Assembly (NCBI RefSeq): GCF_030463565.1
Contig: NC_134652.1
Coordinates: 12,005,397-12,069,396, forward strand
Direction: 5' to 3'
DNA length: 64,000 bases
Source of the DNA: Pelecanus crispus
Lineage: Eukaryota > Chordata > Aves > Pelecaniformes > Pelecanidae
A program made the translations under genes and the position numbers. The notes beneath the pieces are model-generated. The model saw only the letters and a list, made by a program, of their open reading frames with translations, was not told the DNA's origin and did not search any database. This document shows positions 1-51,960 of the stretch, in pieces. Position 1 is the stretch's first letter, and each line of letters begins with the position of its first letter.

Positions 1-2193
1 GCTATGAGAACCCATTCCAGTTTTTAAAGCAATCAGCCACAGTAAGTACACTGGTGCCCTCCTCGTCATCATCTTATCCAAACTGCTGACGCCTTTCTAT
101 TCTGATTTCAATGGATATTAGCATTTCTTTGTTTGCAGGACGTGATGTAAGCATGACCTTCTTGAAACAGTGCCTATCATAATGAGCTTGACTGAGTTAA
201 AAGACACCAGTTTAGAGCTATGTCCTATCAGCTTGGCAATATAGCCTTTCATTAAATCAGAAGTTTAAATGCAGGTGTCTGTCTCATAGGTACCAGAATT
301 CTATACCTACTTTAATTTTGTTGTTGTTGAAATGCATTTTGCACTAAAAACCAAGATTTATTTTCACTTTCAGAGAGAAAGGGTTTATTCCCTACTGTAC
401 CATAACAAAATGAAAGTAAAAGATTTTACCAACATTACTTTATAAAAGGTGTCCAATCTACATGACTGAGTAAAGCAGTTACCGTCATGCAACTTTTGAA
501 GTTTCCTGTAATTGCTATTCATGAAAATCTGTATTTTACTTGGGAAAAAAAAAAATCTTTTAAAGAGTGACGAGTATATAATGAGAAAACAGTTCTTGAT
601 AATTTGGGGCACTGCAAAAGTACGACTTACATCCAAGTTAACGTTCGACTACAAATACTAGAAAACTTTCAAAAGACTCAGTGGCAGCTTATTTACAAAT
701 ATACTATTTATAATGAATGCATTGATACAGAATGACTTATAAAAAGCAAGGCATTCTTTTATATAGATATAACAATCAACATTACAATAATTCAGATTAA
801 AAGTACATTTTTGTAGACTGTTTACACTCTTGTTTAGCTTTTAACCACAAAATTAGTGTGGTCTGGTATTTTTCCACAGCAAAAGTCCTGTGCAGTCCTG
901 GTTAAGACCTAAACATCAGAATAATAAACACTATTTTCTGATCTTTGTTAACGTAAAAACAAAACCCATTTGTAGATACTATCATTCTTTGTAATTGTCA
1001 TTACTGTGCCTTGAAGTTTGTGTTGTGCAAATTACTGCCAACTGCACATTTCTAATTTCTAATTCTATTCTAAATGCTATTCTGGCATGCTGATTTGATA
1101 CAACCGAGGTGTGATACTGACTACATGAAAATTGTTAGTTGCATCCAGATATGAAGACTTCCCTGATATGGGTTTGTACTGATCAGAAATTCAATTTATT
1201 TGGGGGTTTAAAAAAAAAAAAAAAAAAGAAAAAATAACCTAAGTTTTCTAACTGTTAAATAAAAGGTATTTAAAGGTATTTTTCAAACTCCCAGAATTAA
1301 AGATGATACTTGAATTCCAGGTGACACAGTGGGTTTAAGCACTAACCAGCTAGACAGTTTGAGTACTAATTTACTAAATCATGTACATGAGCAAACATGA
1401 CCTTCAAGAAGTCTGAACATGCACTTTCTCACACATTAGCAAAATATGGACAAAACTGCAGAGAAAAACCTTAAATCCAAAAGAGGCACCGAAACAAATA
1501 CTCTACAACCCCAAACTCTTTCTAAGGAGGGTATATGAATTTCAAAGTTTCCAACAGCATCTGGCAAACGGAAAAGTGCCAGTTACACAACTGTGTGACC
1601 CAACTTTACATGCAGCTTTTCCACTGCATTTATACTAGACAACTTTGGTGACAAACCTAAATATGGGACAGCCAGAGGCAGAATTTTAATGGGTTTATAC
1701 TAAAAGAAAACATTTTTGTGAAGAATTACCAAACAACTTTCTATTTAGCAAATTTAAATGCAATATGTGACCAACACAAGTCACAATGACAATTATTCCT
1801 TCTTTTCATTATTTAACAAATCCCTAATCTGCTTTACAGCTTACCAGACTTCCATAATACTATACAGTCTATAGTACAGTAATATAGGTTGCTAAATCAA
1901 GGCATGATTCAGGATAGTGTCTTTTATGGGGCATGTGTTTATGTACATATTCTTATGTACATAGGCACAGACACATACAAAATTGCTATTTTGTCTATGG
2001 GCAAGCAATCAAGGTCATGATTTTCACCCAAAGCAAAGATTGTCACACTTTTCAATAACCCTTCTAAATTATTCCCCCCAGTATGGCAAGGGGGATAAAG
2101 ATTTAATACAAGTATCTAGGAACCACCTGTTTCTCCATCTTGTTTTCAAAGATGCCATTAGGAATTAATTTCTCCACCTTGTCTATGCTTTCA

Positions 2194-2242
2194 GACATAT
2201 ATAGATACATAGATACATATATGTATGTATGTATACATACAT
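2194..2242. repeat. (TACA/TATG)n microsatellite with palindrome
   Basis: Short units of ATAGATACAT and then TATG/TACA are tandemly arranged. ATGTATGTATACATACAT at 2225-2242 is a perfect 18-bp palindrome. Confidence 0.75.
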
Positions 2243-2801
2243 TTGTCAGGATGAAGTTCTTTCCATTCATACTTTAATTGATTAGGCCAAACAAAATTCT
2301 TAAACACGTATAAGCCAGCACGTGTGTCCAACTGAATGTCATCAGGCATTAAATACCATTTAGGAACTGTACCAGGTAACAATCCAGCATCCTGGGAAAT
2401 GCAAACGTCTGTTATGTCAGGATGTAAGACTGTTTTGAATGATCAAAACAGCTGGATTTATAAGGATCTGTGTATAGATTTGGATATCAATCCAGGTACA
2501 TACTTATATGGATTTATATGCATCTATTCCCAATCCATGCCACACATTTAGTACTTAATCTTTCAGATAATTTTAAAGAGCTTTTCAAATTCTTGTGAGT
2601 TGATTTCTCCTGTACCAGAACTTCTCTCACACTGCTTTTATTCAAATCCCTCGAGACACTGAAAAAATAAGCGTGCACCTCAGAATGTGTAAAATTAAAC
2701 TCCTCAAATAGGGCTCAGGATTATCTAGCATTGCAACAACCATACAAAGATAGTTTGAAAAAATATCCTGTTTTTAATATAGTAATGAATTAAAACATAG
2801 C

Positions 2802-2811
2802 TTTATTTATT
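2802..2811 (-). terminator. Candidate distal double poly(A) signal (AATAAATAAA)
   Basis: Two overlapping AATAAA hexamers lie on the minus strand 2.35 kb after the SHOC2 stop, with a TTTGTATGGTTGTTG-like GU-rich stretch further downstream. They are an alternative 3' end for SHOC2. Confidence 0.35.
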
Positions 2812-4147
2812 CCTATAAGTGTAATGAAAAGAATAGTTTGTTTTTAAGCGAGTATAACGAACACTATTTTGGTAGCCAACTTCTCCACAAGAATTTGTGT
2901 GAGAGAGGGTCAGCTCCAATCATACAGTCATTAACCATGTACCTTAACAAGGTGAATCATCAACATATTTACAAACTAAACAAATTCAATCCCATCAACT
3001 CATATAAAAATGGGATTGAGGAGCAGACAGGGAATGAGACCAAGATGCTTGAAAACACAAGGGGTCGCCACTTTTGTTTTAAGGAACCATATTAATCAAA
3101 CCAGTTTCCCCTAGTGACCTGAGGGCACAAATAAGTATATTCAGAAGTTAGATTACAGTCTTGATACTAAGCATTTCAGCATCTTCATATTTTAAACACC
3201 TTAATGCTGAGAATGATTAACTTCAGGCAGAACTGTAAGGAACTAGCCTTTTATAAACTAAAGTCTAAACAGAAAAGCTACAGCAGATGTAAAAAAAAAA
3301 AAAAAGGGGGGTGGGGAGACAGAGACAGAGTGTGTAAGAACAGAACATTACTTAGTAAAATCCAGTGACATCTACAATAGTTTTACAGCATGTTTAAGCC
3401 CTCTAAGGTTTTATATCTCCACCTGCCTTCCATTTAAACTTACTCCTTGTTAATGAAAAGATGTACAACAAAGAATGGAAATAGATCAAGGCAATACATC
3501 TAAGTAACCATGCCTGAAAGCCAGAAATACTATTCCCCAAACTTCTGCACATGAAATAGGTTTCCCATGGCATCGGTTGATTTGATTTTGTTCAAAAGGT
3601 ACAGTCCTCTAAGTCACACCACCCCAGCAGCAATTCCAATGAGTATAAACTGGACAGTTCTCGAGTAACCGTGGAATGCAACCGCCTCGAGTTCCTACCC
3701 TCCTGAAGAAGGACAACCGGCCCTACAAGTGCAGCAATAGTGTAAATCTCCCTGAGGCATCTTCTGCCTTTTAAACAACCAAGAAAGTCATGGTAAAGCT
3801 GAATGTCCACTACTTACAGTGTTTCTCTGGAGCTACCAACATCTATGCACAAATGAAAAAGGTGCCTCTTTTTTAATAGATCAGTTTAATACTGAAACAG
3901 ATAGGATGAAGTTAAAAAAGAATAATCGAGATACTGAACTGAATATTTTGAAGCAAGTGCCCCAGCTGTGGGGAAAAGTGCATTTAGTTCAGCAGCAAAA
4001 CAGCACAGTGTGAAGATATTGTGCTTGGACACACAAGTTCCATAATGGAAGGAGGTACAAGGCAAGTCAAGATATAAAACCATAGTACATTGTTAACCAA
4101 CCTTAAAACTTACATATATTGCAGTGTTTAAAAGTAAGACACATTCA

Positions 4148-4153
4148 TTTATT
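4148..4153 (-). terminator. Candidate poly(A) signal AATAAA for SHOC2
   Basis: This is a canonical hexamer on the transcribed strand, about 1.0 kb after the stop codon, with a U/GU-rich downstream region. It is the first canonical hexamer I found after the stop. Confidence 0.45.
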
Positions 4154-5043
4154 GTACAAGGACTATAAGGAATCCTTAAAATTGCCTGTTGTAGTTTATG
4201 ACTCAACATTGTAATAAAAATGTACATATATATTATTCCTTGCCATTTAACTGTATTGTTAGACCTCATGGACTTGTTACTTCACAAAATGAAAACCGCT
4301 CTTCACTGAGTATGCGCAACTTTTTTACCAATCTGAAAAGGTTTACTTGTGCTAGAAAAGACCAGCCGCAAAAGGCTCAGTTCAGATATGTTATGCCTGC
4401 AACTGATAACTCAGGGAAGCAAGACTTAAAGGAATTCAAGCTTTTTTTCCTTTTCTTTTTCTTTTGTTTTGACTGCATCCTTTTCACCTGCCAGTTGTTT
4501 TGATGCGTATATGTTTTTAGTATACAAACCGGTTGATAAAAATTCATCAGCAGAGGCATATAAATTCTAGATATGATTGATTAAAACAGAGCAAATCAGA
4601 ATAAAACAAAATCCAGTGATTTACTCTGACTGTAAACAATATAAAAACACCATTTGCTTCAAATCTCAAAATAAGTTAAAAGAAAATCCCAACCTCAGGA
4701 TACATGACCCTTTCAGGTTTTGACACAAAAAAAAAAAAAAAAGAGGGAGGAAAACAGAAAAGCTCATTATATAAAGGTTATACATTTCTCTTAACTGAAA
4801 GTAAATCCAAGCAAAACTATTTTTGTCCCTTAAATTTAAACTTTGAGTTCATTGGCAATTGCTTTAAATGAACTGGCATTCAATTTCCAGATTATTCAGA
4901 CAACTTCCATCAAATTCAGCAAAGAAAACTTAGACAAGCATTTTTACAGAATAAAAAAAATCTAAATGGCTATGATTCCTCTATTAGCAGAAACACATAA
5001 TGCAGTCTTAAATTTGCCTTTTTATATTATTTATATATTTATA

Positions 5044-5086
5044 TATATATAATATAATATAAACCACATATATTATATTATATATA
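5044..5086 (-). repeat. 18-bp perfect inverted repeat (AT hairpin) in the SHOC2 3' UTR
   Basis: The arms at 5044-5061 and 5069-5086 are perfect reverse complements made only of A and T, separated by the 7-nt loop AACCACA (TGTGGTT in the transcript). The hairpin begins 69 nt after the stop codon. It lies within a TA-rich microsatellite-like stretch (about 5023-5090). Confidence 0.85.
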
Positions 5087-5155
5087 CATATGCAGACAAT
5101 TACAACATTAATGCAGTTTGTATTTTGTACAGTGTATTGGACAATCCGATTAGCA

Positions 5156-44442
<39,287 letters not shown>

Positions 44443-44497
44443 GAAATCTGTTTCTGAAGTTCACAAGAACAATTCACTGCTGAGGTGACAAGGATCC

Positions 44498-44551
44498 TTA
44501 AAACATGCAAGTGCTGAACCAGGGGAGGAGCTTCAGAGGTGTGATACCCAT
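44498..44551 (-). promoter_or_regulatory. 17-codon uORF in the SHOC2 leader
   Basis: The ATG at 44551-44549 (G at +4, C at -3, moderate context) opens a frame of 17 codons, MGITPLKLLPWFSTCMF, closing at TAA 44500-44498. An internal in-frame ATG at 44506-44504 shares the stop. It ends 84 nt before the SHOC2 start, which is enough for reinitiation. Coding use is unproven. Confidence 0.45.
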
Positions 44552-44554
44552 TTG

Positions 44555-44560
44555 CTACAT
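44555..44560 (-). promoter_or_regulatory. Minimal start-stop uORF (ATGTAG) in the SHOC2 leader
   Basis: The first AUG in the exon 2 leader, at 44560-44558, is followed at once by the stop TAG. It has A at -3, so initiation is plausible. Start-stop elements are known to stall ribosomes and lower downstream initiation. Function here is inference. Confidence 0.5.
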
Positions 44561-47500
44561 ATTGGTTCTGAAGGCACTCTTTCCTAATCCTGGTATCAGG
44601 AGATTCAGCTGTAGAGATTAGAAGGTCAAATGCTCCGTATTAGTATTTCTGTAACACAGAGAGAAGACAAGCCGAAGTTAGTGTTGAATGTTTCTACATC
44701 ATGCCTGTGCTCACCAACTCAGGTTAATGATTTGTCCTTCTCTTCAAATGTCAATGAAAAACCCAGGGCTAAACCAAAACCCACTGTGGCAGAAGAGTTA
44801 TACTAATTAGTATACATGAGGAAAGAAAAAGTACAATTCTTAAACATAATACTGCCTTCAGTACTATATTTGAGTCACAGTCTTATGTCATAGCTAGTTC
44901 TTAGCATAACAGCCTGGTCATCAACATGAATATTCTCTCTCCCCTCCATGCTCAATCAGTCAGTAAAGATTTGCTCTAATTTTAAGTGCCTGCCTCTTCA
45001 AAAAAATCTGTACAGGCTTATTTTTTCAGCACAAAAGAGTCTCAATTCAATCTACAGTGAAATCTAATATGCTATTGTAACATGAACACTCCACCTCGAG
45101 ATCTCCCTTCTGACCGGCTCTGAACCGCAAGTCTCTGCTTTTAATGTGGAGCAGAATGTTGTCACCAGCTTCACATACTTTGAAGATGCAAACACGAGGA
45201 TTTTTAAAATAAACCTATCAAAAAGTCAACTGAAAGCTCAGAAGAAATAATATATTATGCTTCAAGACAAGAAAAATTATGAAGGAATTTCTCATGAAAG
45301 CAGGATATAACATATCTTTAGACACTACCTTGAATTTCCCCCCCTCAATGACTATAATGCAGCCTAATAAGTGAACGGTTGTCTGAAACCTATAGAGCCC
45401 CATTTACATTTTTACAAAATCACCATGCATCATAGAAAGTAGCTTTGCTTCATGTTTCAATTCAAAACACATGACATGTCCAAGAACTTCACGATTCTGA
45501 ATACTCTGGAGAGGTTTTTGAATGTATCTTTGTGGAAGAAAATAAATAAATGGTCAATCAATGGCAACAATAATTTCATGTCTCCGTGTTACTCCACCTT
45601 TTAGCCTAAAATCAACTTTCCTTTGTTATGCAGCATTCAGTGATGACGAAAGTTTGTTCGTATCTCAGAAGAGTACCTTGTTTCCCCAGCCACCTGAGCT
45701 ATGTTAAAATACCCTTAAAACCGCCACAGGAACTGTGTCGCTGCCCTGGCATTCCATCTTCTGCACAAGTTCATAAATCTCATAATCAAAATCAATTAAA
45801 TAGTATTTTGCATACTTAAGCCATCAGCAAGTACTAGAAATACAAGCATTTTTAGCAAAGCTCAAGTAACTATTTTTAATTGCACAGTTATGCAATGTAT
45901 GCTTGCCTTCAAGTATAAACATGTGCTCGGAGAACACAAAGGAGCACACTTTGCTGAATCTATCTGTTCACATTAAAAAAAAAAAAAAGTAAAGAAAATC
46001 TATTTAAGGACTGTAAGAAGGGCAAGCCACTTTACCTCAGCTGCAAATCAACCTGTTCAGTAACACAGCTCAAAAGAGAACCTCCCCCAGGAGGTGGCTT
46101 CCAGTCCTTCACCGATTCATTACCGCTGCAGTATCACAAAGAGTGTGCTACAAACCCCGTAATATCAAAAACCCCCACAGCCTCCAGTTACTGTGTTCTG
46201 GACAACTCTGTTGTAAAGGACCACGGCCGTTTGCTAGCAGCAGCAAGCAACAACAGCTTTCAACTTGGAAATTTTCTCCAATGCAGAGTTCTCTAAAGCA
46301 CCACAAGCCAATTCCTTACTGCATCCTTAAGATTTCCACCCAGCTTTTACACCATCCATTAACCTGACCTATCCTCAAGATTACCAGCCTCACTACATTA
46401 TATTTTAAAACTTGTTCTCAGCACTGTATAATCTATGTCCTCGTAAAACTCCACCAATAGGAAATGTAATGACTCCAAATGCAAGAACGCAGCTGACTAC
46501 AGGGTGGGAGCCTGAAATGCCTGACAACTTGTTTTCAGTATGAAAGGTAACATAAAGAATCCAGAACCAACATAGTTTCTAAATTCTGATAATACACAGA
46601 AAACTCAGCCATGTAGCAGTGCCAGACAGCACTGCTCCTCATCAAGCCCCTAAAGTGCAGAATACTCAAAGGGCTGCTGCTCTCATGAGCTTTCAATTTA
46701 ATCAAATTTAGGACCCGCCAAGAGATTTGTTTCATTTCTTATGTGCACTGCAGCTAAAGGAGGCTTTGAAAGAGCCTCAGAAAGGAAAGACGGCTGGAGA
46801 TTAGTACTGCTGAAAGCAGCTCGGTAGTGCAAATGCTCCAAATAATCTGCATGCGTTTCACTGCCTTTGTTAGCAATTACTTTAATTGTACCTTAAAAAA
46901 GGGGGGCGCTCCCTGTTTCAATATGCCAGTTTAACATTTGTTTTCTAGTAAGGAACAAAAATCTTTTGCCTATACAAAAGGATAAAAACTGGAGTGTCAT
47001 TAAAAACATCACCCGAAACATATAAAGAAAATTCAGAGCAATACAAAGGATCATGACCGGAGACTTCAACATCACCTCACAGTTAAAGATGTCAGGAGGC
47101 AGTCAACTTGCAGGCAAGCCACAAGCAGCCGTGGTTTTCTAACACGCAGAAACGGGAGCCAAGCTCGCAGTGCAGCAGGCCTTCAAAATATACTCCCTGT
47201 TCAGAGTGACAAAAGGCTAACAGTTAAGTGTACTGCGCCTATGTCATTTTTATCTCTTTACTGAGGATTTTAATTACTGCCTGAGACTGCAAAATTTATT
47301 TTAAATAATTTTAGAAGGTTTAGCCTCTTTCTTTCCAAATAAAGTAATTCTCTAATACCTAGAATGACTACAACTAGCACTTAAAAGAAGAAAAAGCTTA
47401 TGATGAGATTTTTTCCAGATGAAACACAATAAAAGCCAACGCGGGGGGATTCACATCAAAGAAAATGCCTCGACTGGAACAGTCTCATCCCTCCGGAGTC

Positions 47501-50500
47501 ACTGGTACCTCCCCTTCCCCTGCCCGCTCAGGGCTGGGATTCCGAACAGCAGAAGGTCCCACCACCCTGCAGGGGGGGGTGCACAGCAGGTACCAGCCAG
47601 GTTTCACCCAGTTACTCCATGAAGCAGTAAACTCCTCTGCCACAAGGCAGCGTTTGTGTCCTGGTGATTCCCATCACTCTTGGCATCCCTGCAACCTTTC
47701 TTCCCCTCTTTGTTTCATTTCATGGGGAAAAAGTCCTGGCAAGTACAAGAGCCAGGGCAGAACTGTAATTCATGAGACAATGCCTTCTCTTCCTACAATC
47801 CGCTCACTCACCACACATCATCAACTTCCACAAGTGAAAGATGTCCGAGCAAGAAGTCTTCCTAGCTAAATAATGCTGACTTACACCCCAAATTGGCCAA
47901 ACTTGTGAAATTATTTCATTTCTACTGCAGACCATTCAAGCTGATGGGGTTACTCACATACATCAAGTTAAGCATGTATGTAAACTTCTGGTGGACATGA
48001 GCATAATTACATATACTACTGAGGAAGCTAAGTATGTTTCAAAAGGTTATTCATATTTTTCAAGCCCTTTTGGTTAAAGGACAAGAGTCATCATCAATTC
48101 TAAACTACACTCAAACAAGCATTCATTGTATCTCAGAAGGAGAGCTTCTTTTCGAGATATTTTTAGCAAAAGGAAATTCAGTGAAATTAGCCAGTTCTGC
48201 CAACTACTTCCATTTTCCAATGCTGTTCAAACAGACTTCCTGTCAATATTAATTGACATTAAAACATATAACTATTATGTGCTGGAGAATTTGGAAAACT
48301 GAGTAAGACTCTTGCTTGGTGCAACATATGAAGGAAAATAAAACTTCTAGAGAGATTAAGGAAAATAATCTCTTCCTGTTCCAAGTATATATTTTTTTTT
48401 TAAGTAAAATGTTTGTAAATAGCTATAACTAACCAACATCAGAGTCTTGATTCACTCCTCCTGATGTCTGATGAACATAATCCAGATGTATTTATTTTTT
48501 CCTGTCAACTGTAACTGACGAAACTTCAGAAACACAAACAACTTCAGCCTAAACTGTATCACCTGCCTTAGCTGCTTGGAAAAGAATAACACATCAACAT
48601 CTTGTATTTTACTGATTTTTTTTTTTTTTTTAAATATATACAAGTAATTGAAAAGAGATTTCAGTTACTCTGAACAACAGAACCCAAAACATTTATGCAA
48701 AAAATGTTTTATAAAAAAAGGTGGTAACGTAGGAACAATCATGTCTGTGATTCTAGGAATAATACTAAACTAATCACCTGCAACTTGGTAATATAAATAC
48801 TGATGCTTCCTGGTCATTATCTAATACAATATGAGGCTTGAGATAAAGGATTTCACCCAACTGCTATTCAAAGGCGGTGCTGAAAGACTTAACTGTCTCC
48901 TACCCACTACTGCAGAGCAACTTCACTACCCCTCAAAAAAAAAAAAAAAATCCACTGCCAATATTACTTCACAGCTTAGTAAAGATTTTCCCCCAACTGC
49001 ATCCTTTAACTTTGATTTTATATGAATAAACTCTCGAGCATTTTGCATGCAGCTCTCTGATGAAATGCCACAGCAGGTGACGGGCACCAGGGCTGCACTG
49101 GTGCTGGGGTGACCAAACCAGCCAGCAGGAATGGCCAGGGCTCACCTCGCTGGTGGCATCAAGGTCCCACTGCCAGGCTCCCTGCTCCTGCCCCGGAGCG
49201 GTGGGACCCCTCCAGAAGAGGCCACCCCTGCATGAGTTACTCTCAGCAATCCCTCAGTTCTCAGAGGATGCATCACATGTCTTGTGACTTGCAAGTACAT
49301 ACAAGTTTCCTGTATATTCACAGAGATGGCTTGAAGAAGAAATCGTTAATTGAAATAAAATGTTCTCCCACTGCTGAAGTATTTCCCTCTCAAGTGACGA
49401 GGCTAACCAACCGCAGCCTGTTCTGCCAAAGGAACATCATTGTGGCACATCGTCTTACAAAATGATCGCTTTACAGCTCCGCTTAAACACTTACTGGTTC
49501 CTGTTCTGTGTTTCAGTAGACAAAACAGGCACTTCAAATCATAAACATTTCTAATATTCTGAGCATGTGATATTTAAGGCATCATTTTCACTAAAGCCTA
49601 ATACATTACACTCAAATAAAACAGAATTTTACTACTTCTGTAATGTAGCAGGAAACCTACAGGCCTGCATTTGAAAGGAAAATTCCTCACTACAGGTCTA
49701 ATTTTATATCATGGAATAGGAATGATTTTTTTCTTCATTCTGTGTTTGTACTAAACCCAAAGGGCACACACCATGGCTTGGTCTTTTCAACCCAAATAAC
49801 AGAAGAGAATAATTCCAAATATTAAACACGTTGAAGAAATAAGGAATCAGCTCATACTTGACACTCCAGAGTAAGCAGACAATGATTCCACTGCATAATA
49901 AAAACAAAACAAAACAACACACAAAAAAAAAAAAGTTTTGAGATCGCAATTCTGATCTAGGAAATTCTGATTAGTCAGACCTAAGTGGCTTTTAACAACA
50001 AGGCAGAGTTCAAACACTATCTAGTAATTGCAGCGACACCTGTTCACAAAGTAACAAACAGAAAAAATCTACCTTCTTAGAAGTATTTACCTTTTACTTA
50101 GAATAGCATGGGATATATCAAAAACATTTCATATTCCACTACACCACAAACACGAACACATCAATAAGCCATGGATGAAATTTAAAGTTTAGCCCAAGCG
50201 GCTACAATGACTTTCCATTCTCAATACCACATATGCAAAACAAGGTCACCACTTTCATTTCAAAACCCAAATGGCTTAAGCCAACGAGTCACTTGCAAAC
50301 AAAGCACATTCTCTCCTACAATTTACTAGCTTCAAACATCTGACCTACAGCGTTTTCATCTGCGTAAGTGCATTTTGAGCTTCTGCTGCTGCAGCCACCG
50401 CAGACCAGCTGGGAGGAAACTGCTGAATCAGTCACCAGGCGGTTGCACAGCTCCTCCGAACACAAAACCTCATTCAGAGGTATGGAGACAGCACGCGAAC

Positions 50501-51479
50501 GACCAGCCATCGCACCACCATAGATCAAAAACGTCCCCTAATCTATCTCGACAAAAGTAGTGCTCCTGAAATACGTCAGCTAGACACGTTCTCTTCTTTG
50601 GGAAGAAAACTCCTTTATTTCAGAGCACAGGATGGTCGATGGCAGCAGCATAATACTGCAACGGTTCTTAGTGCAGCTGCGATGGCTGGCTTGTTCAACA
50701 GAGAAGGCTGACCATTAAATTCATCTCAGTCCTGTAAATAAATGGCCAGCAGGTGGTAGTTTGCAGACTACCAATCGAGCCTGATTTCAATATATCTGGA
50801 TGCGACCCCACTTTCCCCACTAATCCCCTCTCACACCAAGGGAGCAGCTTGTTGCCTCCCTGCACGCACAGCCCGAGCCTGCGGAGCTGGGCCAGGGAGG
50901 AGGCCTGGACCGTGACAGCCCACTAAGCCCTTCAGGACATCTTCATCTGCCGAAGGACTGCAGCCAAGAGCGTTCCCGGCCTGCCTGCTGCTTCCACGGC
51001 TGCAAGGCAGCTGAGCATAACCCGATCTCGCATTCGAGCAAAACCCGGCGGTCGAGGGAGTGACTGCACAAACATCAGACCAAGAGGACAACCAGACCGT
51101 TTGTGAAGGCTTGCTTACGCTTTACTTGTGGTTTCTTAAATCTGCAGCCACACCTGTAACTATGGGCACCTAATTACAAACCTAGGTGCAATTACAGCTG
51201 GAGTTACTCTAAATAAGCGAATCAGTTTCAGGAGGTGTTTGGAGGTTGATCCCTTTGTACTTGGAGAACCAGGCATATCTCCCAGAACATCCCATCCCGG
51301 CTTCCGATACAACCGTGCCCTTCCACAGCAAACACACAGGCACGCGGACATTACTCCGGTTTCGAAGCTTTCAAATCCATCTTTTCATTCACTGGCCACC
51401 AGATATGCTGCTCTCTGGAAGTACTTCATCGCACTAAATGCCAGGTCACGTACCAAAGTCCAGATCTATCATGACAAAT

Positions 51480-51960
51480 AGGCTCCACGCTAGCAGACAA
51501 AGTCACCTGCGCTAGGAACCGAAGTTCCTAGGGGGTAGAAATAATCTTTTGTGCCCTGCCTTTGAACTCATATAGCAAGTACAAAAATATACATGCTGTG
51601 ATTCATTTATGCGCTCCAACATTATTTTTATGAAGCATTTTCTCTTTTTCTCCTTTACAGGAAAAAAACTCACTAGTTTTTGGCTAAGTTGTAAAATACC
51701 GTTTCATGTTTTTATAGAAATAGACTGTAAGAGCAAGTACAAAGAATTCTGCTAACTCCATGCGGCAGCTTATTTTAATATGTAAAAAGGTACTTTCTGC
51801 ATGTGTGGTCCCCCAGCATGTACCTTTTGGGCTGCATGTCTCTGTTTCCATGGTAACTCGTATCAGCAGTCTGTGTAATCCTGCGTACTATATGAAATTT
51901 GAAAAATTGTAACTTGCTAGATGAAACAAATTTACCGGTCTTAGTACAGGTCCTAATAGC
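51480..51960. promoter_or_regulatory. Possible conserved non-coding element in intron 1
   Basis: The stretch contains a perfect 8-bp stem hairpin, CTAGGAAC-CGAA-GTTCCTAG (51512-51531), and the X-box-like GTTTCCATGGTAAC (51844-51857). It also has a strong plus-strand splice-acceptor look-alike (51638-51660). The sequence is complex and non-repetitive. Conservation is not testable here. Confidence 0.25.
51844..51857. promoter_or_regulatory. RFX X-box-like palindromic site
   Basis: GTTTCCATGGTAAC matches the RFX consensus GTTRCCATGGYAAC with one mismatch and is nearly palindromic. Occupancy is unknown. Confidence 0.35.

Larger units (their letters stand above)
1..4124. other. 3' flank of SHOC2 or extended 3' UTR; no gene recognised
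   Basis: This AT-rich sequence shows no recognisable coding exon. It holds A-runs near 1210 and 3290, a TACA/TATG microsatellite with an 18-bp palindrome at 2225-2242, and several minus-strand AATAAA words. Part of it may be transcribed in long SHOC2 3' UTR isoforms. Confidence 0.6.
4125..5155 (-). other. SHOC2: SHOC2 3' UTR, proximal isoform (end uncertain)
   Basis: The UTR begins right after the stop. The first good AATAAA on the minus strand is at 4153-4148, preceded by TTGTAC and followed by a TGAATGTGTCTT-type U/GU-rich stretch, which fits cleavage about 20 nt downstream. Further AATAAA words on the minus strand at 2811-2802 (two overlapping copies) and 362-357 could give longer isoforms. 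Only transcript data can decide. Confidence 0.5.

Noticed and set aside
121..150. TTTCTTTGTTTGCAG followed by a possible exon on the plus strand at the left edge
   Set aside because: It looks like an acceptor, but the downstream sequence has early stops and no recognisable coding content. Chance is more likely.
50316..50528. Minus-strand ORF of 70 codons in a GC-richer patch, considered as an alternative first exon or small gene
   Set aside because: It resembles no known protein, including BBIP1, and CpG density is too low for a promoter. Nothing beyond an open frame supports it.
49075..51070. GC-richer patches considered as the SHOC2 promoter and exon 1
   Set aside because: They lack a dense CpG island, contain no clear donor with an upstream promoter architecture, and the mammalian intron 1 is much longer than this distance. 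Exon 1 is more likely beyond 64000.
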